A stretch of 64,000 nt of DNA, taken from NCBI RefSeq assembly GCF_002878395.1, contig NC_061118.1, positions 129,071,996 to 129,135,995 on the forward strand, written 5' to 3'. Shown here piece by piece: positions 56,570 through 64,000 of this stretch; position 1 is the first letter of the stretch, and every line of letters starts with the position of its first letter. This DNA comes from Capsicum annuum. Its lineage: Eukaryota; Streptophyta; Magnoliopsida; Solanales; Solanaceae. The position numbers and the translations under genes were made by a program. The notes under the pieces are model-generated. The model had not been told where the DNA came from, ran no database searches, and was given only the letters and a program-made list of their open reading frames with translations.

Positions 56570-58664
56570 GTATACCTAGAATGGATCAATCTTGAGGGTC
56601 ATGGGTCCTGACCCTGCTACTGTATCTCTATCAGAAGCCTCGAACTGTTCTAGTGTAGTTGGTCTATCAGTCTCTAAAGTCCTACTGGTGGAGGCACCTA
56701 CTGCTATCGCTCGGATGGCTGCCTATTATCTCTCATTATCTGCTAAGGACTCAATCCTTTCCTTTTTCAACTCCTCCTTTTCAGACTTCTTTCTTGCCCT
56801 CTCATCTACTTTTCTTTCTTCATCATTGTCAGGCTTCTCTCTCTTACCTTTGCCTTTCTTCTTACCTTGTTATTCTTTTTCTTCAGTGTCTTCTCTGTGA
56901 GATCAAGTATCGGGATTTCTCTCTCAAACTCCTCATCTTTTGGATCTATTGACACTATAAAATAGTGCTACTATAGATTTCCAACATCCGCCTTTTACTT
57001 TTTCTAGGTTTGATCTGAATAATGCCATCTCTGGAGCTGACCACTCTCTTAACTGTGCATTGAAGCAGTTCTCCAATTCATTAATCCAGCCCGGCAGAGC
57101 CATGTAAGGCTCAAGTGCAGCCTTAAATCTTTTGTTAACTACAGCTGGCAATTGATTGGAAAAGATTTTAAGATTAGCCTCGCACCAGTTGGACTGCGTT
57201 GCTACTCTTCTAAAATTTATAAGGTTGAAGGAAAATTCTGTTGTAGGTACTGAGCTGGAGGAATTGTCTCAGTTCTAGGCGCTGATGATTCTACCATTTT
57301 TGCGGATGTTGGAGGTACAACTTTAGAATTCGACACCTCTGCATTAGATGCTGAACTAGTACCTGTAACCGGTGGATCAGTTGGAATCTCTGCGTCCCTG
57401 TCAAGCATTAGCCTTGGCTAATTTTCCTCATTTCGGATCGGATTGTGGGTCTTCCTGGCAGAGAGTTCTTCTTCTAACCCTACAATATTCAACACATTTT
57501 CTTCCCTATAGAACCTTGTAATTAAACAAGGGAAGGGATATGCTCTATCAGACCTCGAGACCCAAATTTTTATCTCTTCGGTGATAATCTTTCCAAAATT
57601 CAATTTAAGGTCAACTACAAAACTTGCGACTAATATTTCTCTATTATCCTCGAGGATATTATCACCATCTGTGGGCATCAACCACGTACGTACAATACCC
57701 TACCAAAATATTGCCTCTCAATTTAGGGAGGCCTTGAAGATCCTTTCACTCAGATTTGTTAACCATTCACGTTCTCCATCGACTATGAGTGTGGCTAACT
57801 AATTCCGCTGATTTTTTCAATGCTTCATCCAGGCATAGAAACTATATGATATAGCCTGAGGAGTGAAGTTCGGTCAATTAAGAAACTCGGTAATTGTTTC
57901 TTCAGAAACATCCACCATTATACCCCGTACTGAAACTTTATCCAACAAAGGTTGTCAGCTGCTTTCTCTCCTTCTCTACACATGTTTTCCAAGTAAGCTT
58001 GGTATTTTGCATAGAACTCCCTAACTAGTGTAGGGCAAAATGAATTTCCTCCTCGTGTAGTCCATCCCAAATAATAGCCATAAAATTTCTGCTCTACTTT
58101 CAGGTACCTTCTCAACCCCTTAGTGATGATTCTTTTCTCGTCAAAGTTTGGCCTCTTGACAGCTCTTCTATTTGTTCTGCGAAGACCATCAAAGAAGATT
58201 CTCTAAGCTTTGGGAATCTACCATCTAGTGCTATCTCACACTTTAGGATTCTTACATTTGACCATAGTTCCCCAAAGTGGAGAGTGTTCGTCATCTTGTC
58301 GCTTAGCAAAATGGGACTCAGTTGATGGTCTCTCAGATCCAAGTTGCCCAAACTCATATTCTTCAGACTCAAGATGATCTGAATCATGCTATTCAGATGC
58401 AGTGTATTCAGATTCTTGTTGCTCAGAGGCCGACTGCTTAGAAGCTGTATGCTCAGATATTGGTGGCTCAGTGTCACTTTCTTCACTATCCTCTACCTCA
58501 ACTAGTAGGGGTGGTGGAGTCTTTTTAGAGCTTTTCTTTTTCTTTTGCTTCCTAAGCAGAGGCTCTTTCTCTTCATAATCTGACTCTTTGTTGAACAGTC
58601 TCTGAGGTACACTTCCCTTGGTTACTTTCTTTGTGGATTTTGCATTCTTTCCTTTGGGTGCCAT
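56570..58664 (-). pseudogene. E8 env-position ORF with plant transposon protein domain
   Basis: Starts M-A-P-K-G-K-N-A-K-S-T-K-K at 58664 and has a Lys-rich stretch (K-K-K-K-S-S-K-K) and an acidic Ser/Glu-rich repeat (S-E-x-x-A-S-E) to about 58390. After shifts come L-W-S-N-V-R, A-F/V-A-E-Q-I-E-E-L-S-R, then 58115-57918 with Y-Y-L-G-W-T-T-R-G-G-N-S-F-C-P-T-L-V-R-E-F-Y-A-K-Y, the hallmark of the putative plant transposon protein family. 57681-57418 has V-A-S-F-V-V-D-L-K-L-N-F-G-K-I-I. 57408-57217 is a Pro/Thr/Ser-rich linker and 57151-56933 a W-I-N-E-L-E-N-C-F helical end. Function unknown; it occupies the Athila env place but I see no clear signal peptide or membrane span. Confidence 0.78.
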
Positions 58665-59731
58665 TTCAAGACGTATAGCAAGAGAAAAACCATTAGTTGA
58701 CCCTCAAGAGTATAAACATAAACACATTGATCACTGAAATTCCATGCCCCTTGAAAGGGTTTAGTAATACTTCAGGTCCCAGGTGTGATGACATTTCTTA
58801 ATAAGCTGTCACAGCTGTGAGAGCTTATCACAAATGTCATCAGCCTTAAGCCATCACAAATGTGATAGCTTATCACAAATGTCATTAGCTCTAAACAGAA
58901 CCCACAACATTTTTAGCAACCTTTGTGATAGCTTATCACGAATGTCGTCAGCTCTTATCAGAACCCCAACTTAACTTTAACTCAATTTTTGGTCCCATTT
59001 TTTCTTAAATTTCACTAGAGTTTTGTTTTTGAGCTAACTTATAATCCTTAGGCTAGCACAACAAACCCTAGTTCCAATTTTTTTTGCCCGTTTTGGAAGT
59101 TGGAATTGGTTCAAGCTTCTTAGGAACTTTAGTTTACCTCATCTTACCACATACCAATTGAAAATAAAGGTCAAGTTTTGAGCATATCTAATGGAGACCT
59201 TCTTTTTGATTACACGCGCAAGAATAAGTAAAGAGAGGTTTTTGATTTTGATTGCAAGCCTACACACATTAAAGGAAGCTGTCTTCTTGTTTTACTTGGA
59301 AAGAGTTTAAAGAAGGGAAGAAAATATTCTAAGTATGGAAGAAAAATAACTTAAATGAATTAAAAACTAAGTGGGAAAGTGGAAAGGCCAAGCTGTGGGA
59401 TGGGTCGGGTCTTTTTAATTTGGCCCACAGTTTCAGCTAATGTTGGGCTTTTTGTGACGATATTTCTGATAAGCCATCACAATTTTGATGGCTAATCACA
59501 AATGTCATCAGCCTTAACAGAAATTACCTCAGAGCTACTATTTCTGACGACAAAGCTGACAGCTTATCATAATTATGACAGCCCATCAAAAATGTCGTTA
59601 GGAACACTTGGCTGGATATATCAATTCCACCTTCTTTGTAATGGAACCTAACTACAAAAACAAATAATTTGTTGGAATATAGAAATTTTGGGTTGCCTCC
59701 CAATAACGCCTAATTTACTATCGCGGCACGA
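58665..59731 (-). other. E8 internal spacer with dyad repeats (site of pol loss)
   Basis: 59690-59731 on the minus strand reads AGTCGTGCCGCGATAGTAAA then a TTGGGAGGCAACCC word, the sequence that normally follows the Athila integrase stop. It lies directly after the protease, marking the deletion point. Two dyad clusters (58790-58955 and 59450-59600) repeat TTATCACAAATGTC(a/g)TCAGC, the same words as in the LTRs. No coding potential. Immediately upstream of the env-position ORF. Confidence 0.7.
58790..58955. repeat. TATCACAAATGTCATCAGC repeats, internal cluster
   Basis: Copies at about 58824-58845, 58867-58889 and 58931-58951, spaced roughly 43 and 64 bp. Each is preceded by TGTGATAGC or a relative, so each copy can fold on itself or with its neighbour. 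A second cluster with weaker copies is at 59450-59600. Confidence 0.8.
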
Positions 59732-60520
59732 CTAGGTTATCTTGACAACTAAGACTTCGCCTAGACAACCTATTGATACCTTTTTACTATCTTCATAGAA
59801 TACATCCACGATTGAGAAAACACTCATCTCATTTATCGGTGTCATGGATGAGTGTATTTTGAATTTTTCTTCCTTGTCATTGAACCTGAACTTCAGCTCA
59901 TTTAGTTCCATATCCACTATCACTCTCCCAGTTACAAGGAATGGTCTACCCAAAATGATGGGCACTTCAAAGTCCACCTCATAGTCCAGGACTACAAAAT
60001 CAGCAGGCAGAATAAAGTCGGCCACCTTTACCAATACATCATGCAATATACCACTGAACTCTTTATAGAACTATCTTCCATCACCATTTGCATGTTTGTC
60101 GGGGTAGGATCCACCAAACCTAGTTTCTTGTACACAACGAGTGGCATTAGATATGTAATGGCTGCCAAATCGCATAGTGCTTTTGTGAAATTTAGGGACC
60201 TAATAGGACACAGGATGGTAAACGCTCTCGAATCTGCCTTTTTCTACTCTAAAGACCTTGTAGAGATAGCACCACAATGAAGGAGATTGTCAGCCGGCTC
60301 ATGGATAACCTTCAGTTTCTTAGTCATAAGGTCTTTTGTGAACTTTGCGTATCCTGCCATTTGCTCAAGTGCCTCAACCAAAGGCACATTTATTGTCAAT
60401 TGCTTGAGTACTGCCATAAATTTGCTGAATTTTGCATCATCTTTTTTTCTTCTTCAATCGTTGAGGAAATGGAGGTGGTGTTCTTGGGATAGTTTTCAGC
60501 ACTACCTCCTTATCGTTCTC
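59732..60520 (-). pseudogene. E8 aspartic protease region
   Basis: 60046-59732 is one open frame: L-V-K-V-A-D-F-I-L-P-A-D-F-V-V-L-D-Y-E, then V-P-I-I-L-G-R-P-F-L-V-T-G-R-V-I-V-D (the protease's I-L-G-R-P-F-L motif), then L-K-F-R-F-N-D-K-E-E-K-F. This is the C-terminal half of the Athila protease. 60520-60047 should carry the N-terminal half with D-x-G; codons such as K-F-S-K/A-F-L and D-L-G-A-S-I-like can be traced but shifts and stops break it. The frame ends with no RT after it. Confidence 0.78.
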
Positions 60521-61729
60521 TTTAATTTTTTTTCAGAGTATCATTAGAATTATCTAGCTTCTCAGACTCCACTAGACCACTTTCTTCTGGTTCAACATCA
60601 ACTACCTCATCAGCTACAGGTTTGCCCACGGAAGGGCCAGGTAATATCTTGCCACTTCTAGTGGTAATAGCCATGCATGAGCCGTCATTTTGGATATTCT
60701 GGACCAAATCACTTGGTAACATTCCTCTCTTCCTCTGGTTGAATACTATGGAAAGTTGGCTCATCTGCTACTCCAACTGTTTGATTGTGGTAGAGTGCGA
60801 GTGCACTAACTGAGTAATGGTTGTCAGATCGGTCTTTATGGTGGTTACATCAGAGTTGGTCGCCTCCACTCCCTTCAACAACTTAGCCATCATGTCCTCC
60901 ATGGGCATCTTTTGAGAACTTGATAAAGCAGCCTCACAATTTCTAGAAGGAACATATAGCCCGCTATTGTCATTGTTAAATCCTCCAATTTCCCTACTCC
61001 CTATCTTTATAACCAGGCTTATCATAAAAGTTCTGACCTTGATTCCCTTGGTTATTGCCTCAGAAACCCCCTGATTATTAACATAGTTAGCCTCTTCATC
61101 TGCATCAGCCTCAATCCTATCCTGAGATCCCACAGCTTTCACATTTTTAATCTTACTTAATAGCATGTGCTTGGTTAGCAAGTCCATCTGTTTTGTAAGG
61201 TGAGCCATGTCTTGGTCACACTCCTCTTCTCTTATGCGTTGTTCCACAGTAATAACCACAGAAGCAGTGGGGCTGGCTACTACAGAGTCTCTAGTATGCC
61301 ATGCCCGACTCTGTTTAGTCATTCTATCTAGCATCTGTGAAGCCTCTGGGAATGTAAGATCAACAAACGAACCACCAGCAGTGTTGTCTACAATTGGCTT
61401 TGTAACAGAGTTAAGAGCCCTGTACAAAGTCTCCATCAAATATATGTCTGTCATGTTGTGGTTCGGATACTGTGTCAACTTCTTCTTAAATATTTCCCAG
61501 GTTTCATACAAGGCTTTAGTCGGGAGCTGCCTAAAGGTGGTGATCTAGTCCCTCAACTTTACCCTCCTGGAGGGCGAAAAAACCTTTGTAGGAAAGCTCT
61601 TTTCAACTGCCTCTAGTTGGTTATAGAATCGGGTGTCAGCTCAATTTGCCACAAAGTTGCCTCCCCAGACAGAGACAACGGGAACAATCTCAAACCGATA
61701 GAATTTTAGCCCACTTCATTCTGCACCAA
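60521..61729 (-). pseudogene. gag: E8 Athila-type gag
   Basis: 61511-60768 is the longest open frame in the window (247 codons): Y-E-T-W-E-I-F-K-K-K-L-T-Q-Y-P-N-H-N-M, then L-Y-R-A-L-N-S-V-T-K-P-I-V-D-N-T-A-G-G-S-F, A-S-Q-M-L-D-R-M-T-K-Q-S-R-A-W-H-T, a long central linker, then coiled-coil-like M-A-K-L-L-K-G-V-E-A-T-N-S-D-V-T-T-I-K. It continues 60764-60522 with M-S-Q-L-S-I-V-F-N-Q-R-K, then A-I-T-T-R-S-G-K. 61729-61512 holds the N-terminal half (S-P-S-R-R-V-K-L-R-D; F-R-Q-L-P-T-K-A) with a stop. Among the least damaged proteins here. Confidence 0.88.
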
Positions 61730-61747
61730 TCCCCGACAATGGCACCA
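61730..61747 (-). other. Primer-binding site of E8 (tRNA-Asp, Athila type)
   Basis: The minus strand reads TGGTGCCATTGTCGGGGA, close to TGGCGCCGTTGCCGGGGA, with four A bases between it and the LTR end. Confidence 0.9.
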
Positions 61748-61751
61748 TTTT

Positions 61752-62451
61752 TGATAACACTCAAACTACACCTCTCAATAAGAATATACGGGATCGTTGT
61801 CAATATAAAACCAACTTAGTTGGGGTTGAATCCCATAGGGAATATGGTGTGAACTAACTCATTTGCAAATTAATCAACTGATAGTTAGATGTTTCCTGAA
61901 ATTGGGGGTTTTTAATTTAACAAACTTCACTTAAATCTTTTTTGAGAGATTTTTTCAGGAGGTTGATGACTTATCACAAATGTCGTCAGCTTTCTTTATG
62001 CTTTTAGTCACTTGCTGCTTAACGCGGATGACAATCTTGATGATTTATCAGCTCTTTGATGACCTATCACAAAATGTCATCAAGGCTCTGCTTCGGTTCT
62101 CATGTGCTGCCTTAGGCTGATGGCATTCTTGATGCCTTATCAGCTCTGTGACAGCCTATCACAAAATATTGTCAAAGCTTTCAACTTAGGCCAATTCTCT
62201 GTCTTTGGTTGACGATGAACTTGATAGCTTATCACAGGGCTGGCAAGTTATCACAAATGTTGTCAGCCATAATTTGCCACTATTTCCTTTTGATTTCTAC
62301 TCCTTTGCTTCCATTCTTGTTGGTTCTTTATCTTATTAGCTTCTATTGCAAAACCAAACACAAAACAATCAAAAACAAAAAAATTTTCATAAGACTTTGA
62401 AATTATTCTTAGTTAAAAGCTTCAAATGTGTTAGTATTAGCTCACACATCA
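61752..62451 (-). repeat. 5' LTR of E8 (internally deleted)
   Basis: 700 bp with the same TG/CA ends as 53751-55243. It lacks the equivalent of about 53934-54747, replaced by roughly 30 unrelated bases near 61930-61958. The dyad repeats are kept (61971, 62066, 62157, 62229, 62247). Confidence 0.92.
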
Positions 62452-62456
62452 GATAG
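62452..62456. repeat. Target-site duplication of E8, right copy (GATAG)
   Basis: Exact match to 53746-53750. Confidence 0.9.
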
Positions 62457-63030
62457 CACTCCAAAAGCATTAAGAAAAATAAGTAGCTCTATTCAAGGCA
62501 ATGAACACCGGAACACTGCACAAACAAACAATCTCTTTAATATAGATCTTGGCTAACTTCTTCACATTATAGCTTGCTTTCACATATATGAAATGAGCTG
62601 ATTTGGTCACTCGATCTATAATCACCCAAAAATAGTCAAACTTTCCCAAGGTTGGGGGTAGGCCAACAATGAAATCCAGGGTGCTCTTCTCCCACTTCTA
62701 CTAAAAAATGTGCATCCTCTCCATTGCACCACTCAATTGTTGATGCTTATACTTCACTTGTTGACAATTAAGACACTTAGACATGAACACCATAATATTC
62801 TTGTTCATGCCATCCGACCAATAATGTTACTATATGTCATGGTAGATTATATTTCCTCCGAGGTGAATGTAATATTTATAACAATGAGCCTCCTCCAAGA
62901 TAAGCATAACCTATCCACTAAATTTCAATACAAAAGCTCAATAACTAATCCTCAAAACACCATCAGAGTCTAAAAAAGATGACTTTTTTTCCACTCAAGA
63001 CCTTATAATGAATCACCCTCAATATATCAT
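62457..63030 (-). pseudogene. int: E7 integrase: zinc finger and catalytic core
   Basis: Minus strand: C-Q-Q-V-K-Y-K-H-Q-Q-L-S-G-A-M (zinc-finger end, about 62765-62720), F-I-V-G-L-P-P-T-L-G-K-F-D-Y-F-W-V-I-I-D-R-V-T-K-S-A-H-F (first Asp kept, about 62680-62595), V-K-A-S-Y, A-K-I-Y-I-K-E-I-V-C-L, then V-F-I-A-L-N-R-A-T-Y-F-S. There the second catalytic Asp is Asn (codon 62493-62491). The C-terminal part is beyond E8 at 53750-52950. Confidence 0.85.
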
Positions 63031-63520
63031 CATCAAATTGATGGTCTTATATCTGTTCCATCATGGAAAACCTAGTACCAACAAAGGCCAAAATATGTTT
63101 GTGTGAAGAAATATCAACCCTAATCAACTGTTTGGATGATAAAGGCATCCTCAACCATATTAGCCATGCTTGGATGAGCTTGGGAGTGTATGAGCTAAAC
63201 TCCCTATACACTTTGCCATTTTGCTTAAGGCATCCTCAACCACATTAGCCTTGCTTGGATGATAAAGAATATTGAGGTCATAATCCTTGAGTAGCTCAAG
63301 TCATTGAGGATTTCTCATATTCAGATCTTACTAGGTGAAGTAATAATGAAGGCAATGATTATCAAATTAAATCCCACAATAGACTTTATGCAAGTAATGT
63401 CACCATAATTTGAACACAAACACAACTGTAACCAACTATAAATTATGGGTAGGATAAGTCTTCTCATGAAGCTTACATTGACAAGAAGAATAAACAATCA
63501 CTTACCCTCCTACATCAATA
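63031..63520 (-). pseudogene. E7 RNase H and connection
   Basis: Minus strand, about 63320-63210: N-M-R-N-P-Q-stop-L-E-L-L-K-D-Y-D-L-N-I-L-Y-H-P-S-K-A-N-V-V-E-D-A-L-S-K, the end of the Ty3 RNase H domain (TAG/TGA where Trp is expected). An overlapping partial duplicate of this segment appears at about 63125-63180 ('tattagccatgcttggatga' beside 'cattagccttgcttggatga' at 63243), so about 80-110 bp here may be a local duplication. 63330-63520 carries the D-H-x-S-L and C-V-x-Y-A-S-like parts in shifting frames. Confidence 0.75.
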
Positions 63521-64000
63521 TAACACCCAATCCAACTCCAAAATCATCCCACAATATGGTACAAACCATGCCCTGCTTGGGTAAAGTCAAGATAGGAGCC
63601 GAAGTAAACAACTTCTTGAGATTCGGAAAGATCACCTTACAGGTATTTTTCCACTAAGAAATAATCTTCTTTTGAGTGAACTTGGTCAAAAGAGTTGGGA
63701 AAAAAGTGAAACCCTCTATGAAATATTGATAATAATCTACCAAACAAGAAAAGCTTTGAATTTTTATAGGAGAAGTAGGTTTAGCCTAGTAAAAAATTGT
63801 CTCTATCTTGTTTGTATCATTTATAATACTATCCTTGGTCACCACATAACCCAAAAAGGAGATGAAATCCAACTAAAACTCACCCATGGAGAACTTGACA
63901 TATAACTTCTCATCTTGCAATCTCTGAAGTACAATACTCAAGTGTCTCTCATGGTCAACCTCATTCGTGGAATAGACTAGGGTATCATCAATAAACTCAA
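63521..64000 (-). pseudogene. rt: E7 reverse transcriptase, C-terminal part (runs off the window)
   Basis: Minus strand: at the window edge [20 protein letters not shown], keeping what looks like a complete F-I-D-D catalytic box (about 63998-63960), then [15 protein letters not shown]. Further down, F-G-Y-V-V-T and F-I-E-G-F-H-F, then T-Q-K-K-I-I-S and a K-V-I-F-P-N-L-K-K segment. Protease, gag and 5' LTR of E7 must lie beyond 64000. Confidence 0.8.

Larger units (their letters stand above)
53751..62451 (-). mobile_element. Element E8: Athila-type retrotransposon lacking RT/RNase H/integrase
   Basis: 8,701 bp with a perfect GATAG duplication. In minus order: 5' LTR 62451-61752 (shortened), tRNA-Asp-type primer-binding site 61747-61730, gag 61720-60522, protease end 60046-59732, a spacer carrying dyad repeats 59731-58665, an ORF of the Athila env position with a plant transposon protein domain 58664-56570, 3' UTR, polypurine tract 55268-55244, 3' LTR 55243-53751. 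There is no trace of RT, RNase H or integrase: protease runs straight into the spacer that normally follows integrase. It could only have moved with enzymes from a partner. E8 shows fewer stops than the other elements, so it is one of the younger layers. Confidence 0.88.

Noticed and set aside
56592..56952. Two overlapping plus-strand frames (about 100 codons) rich in Ser/Leu/Phe, like membrane segments
   Set aside because: Antisense to the charged, Lys/Glu-rich end of the E8 env-position ORF; hydrophobicity is the mirror of that codon bias.
58790..58960. CRISPR-like array (short repeats with spacers)
   Set aside because: Units are imperfect, unevenly spaced and overlapping dyads in a plant retrotransposon; no cas genes or bacterial context.
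61207..61548. Plus-strand frame of 113 codons
   Set aside because: Antisense shadow of the well supported E8 gag.
53751..62451. E8 as a true enveloped endogenous retrovirus
   Set aside because: The ORF in the env position shows a plant transposon protein core and no visible signal peptide, fusion peptide or membrane anchor.
1..64000. Host protein-coding genes, tRNA or rRNA
   Set aside because: No conserved host protein motif, intron-exon pattern, tRNA fold or rRNA segment could be recognised; all coding-like stretches belong to retroelements.

Overview
The window looks like plant nuclear heterochromatin. It is AT-rich, has no recognisable host gene, tRNA or rRNA, and almost all of it can be assigned to decayed LTR retrotransposons. 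The protein remnants (Ty3/gypsy chromovirus-type polyproteins, Athila-type gag and a 'plant transposon protein' ORF), the long 1.5-2.5 kb LTRs and the RTE-type LINE tail suggest a dicot, probably a Solanaceae species in a pericentromeric region. The taxon is inferred from remembered family resemblance, not from a search.

The main result is a deeply nested stack. A Ty3/gypsy element, H (+ strand, LTRs 5283-7252 and 48694-50721), is spread over about 45 kb because other elements landed in it. E1 (- strand, 7861-16045) sits in its gag. An Athila-type element, A (+ strand, 17878-43302), sits at the protease/RT boundary. A solo LTR, S (45486-48023, TSD AAGTG), sits in its integrase. A is itself interrupted by E2 (+ strand, about 21168-30498, same family as E1) and E6 (- strand, 32216-41404, TSD AAGCC). 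H probably lies in the 3' LTR of a further Ty3/gypsy element, E7 (- strand, LTR pieces 4683-5282 and 50722-52889, polyprotein 52950-53750 and 62457 to the window end). The E7 integrase carries E8 (- strand, 53751-62451, TSD GATAG), an Athila-type element without RT, RNase H or integrase but with an env-position ORF.

Left end: 1-4682 is AT-rich non-coding DNA. It holds a reverse-oriented LINE-RTE 3' end (908-1406), a diverged tandem repeat (about 2400-2815) and a 100-N gap (3410-3509). The gap flanks share a 98-bp direct repeat and a 26-bp inverted copy, which points to an unresolved contig overlap.

No element appears able to move by itself. Every polyprotein has many stops and frameshifts, and several catalytic or metal-binding residues are lost: the RT F-x-D-D box in H, E1, E2 and E6; the integrase triad in H, E6 and E7; zinc-knuckle Cys or His in E1, E2 and E6. 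Many stops are C-to-T or G-to-A transitions, as expected for long-methylated DNA. I found no new biochemical system. The points of interest are the reconstructable insertion order, the pol-less Athila elements, and the TGACG/TATCACAAA dyad arrays in LTRs and in the E8 internal spacer.
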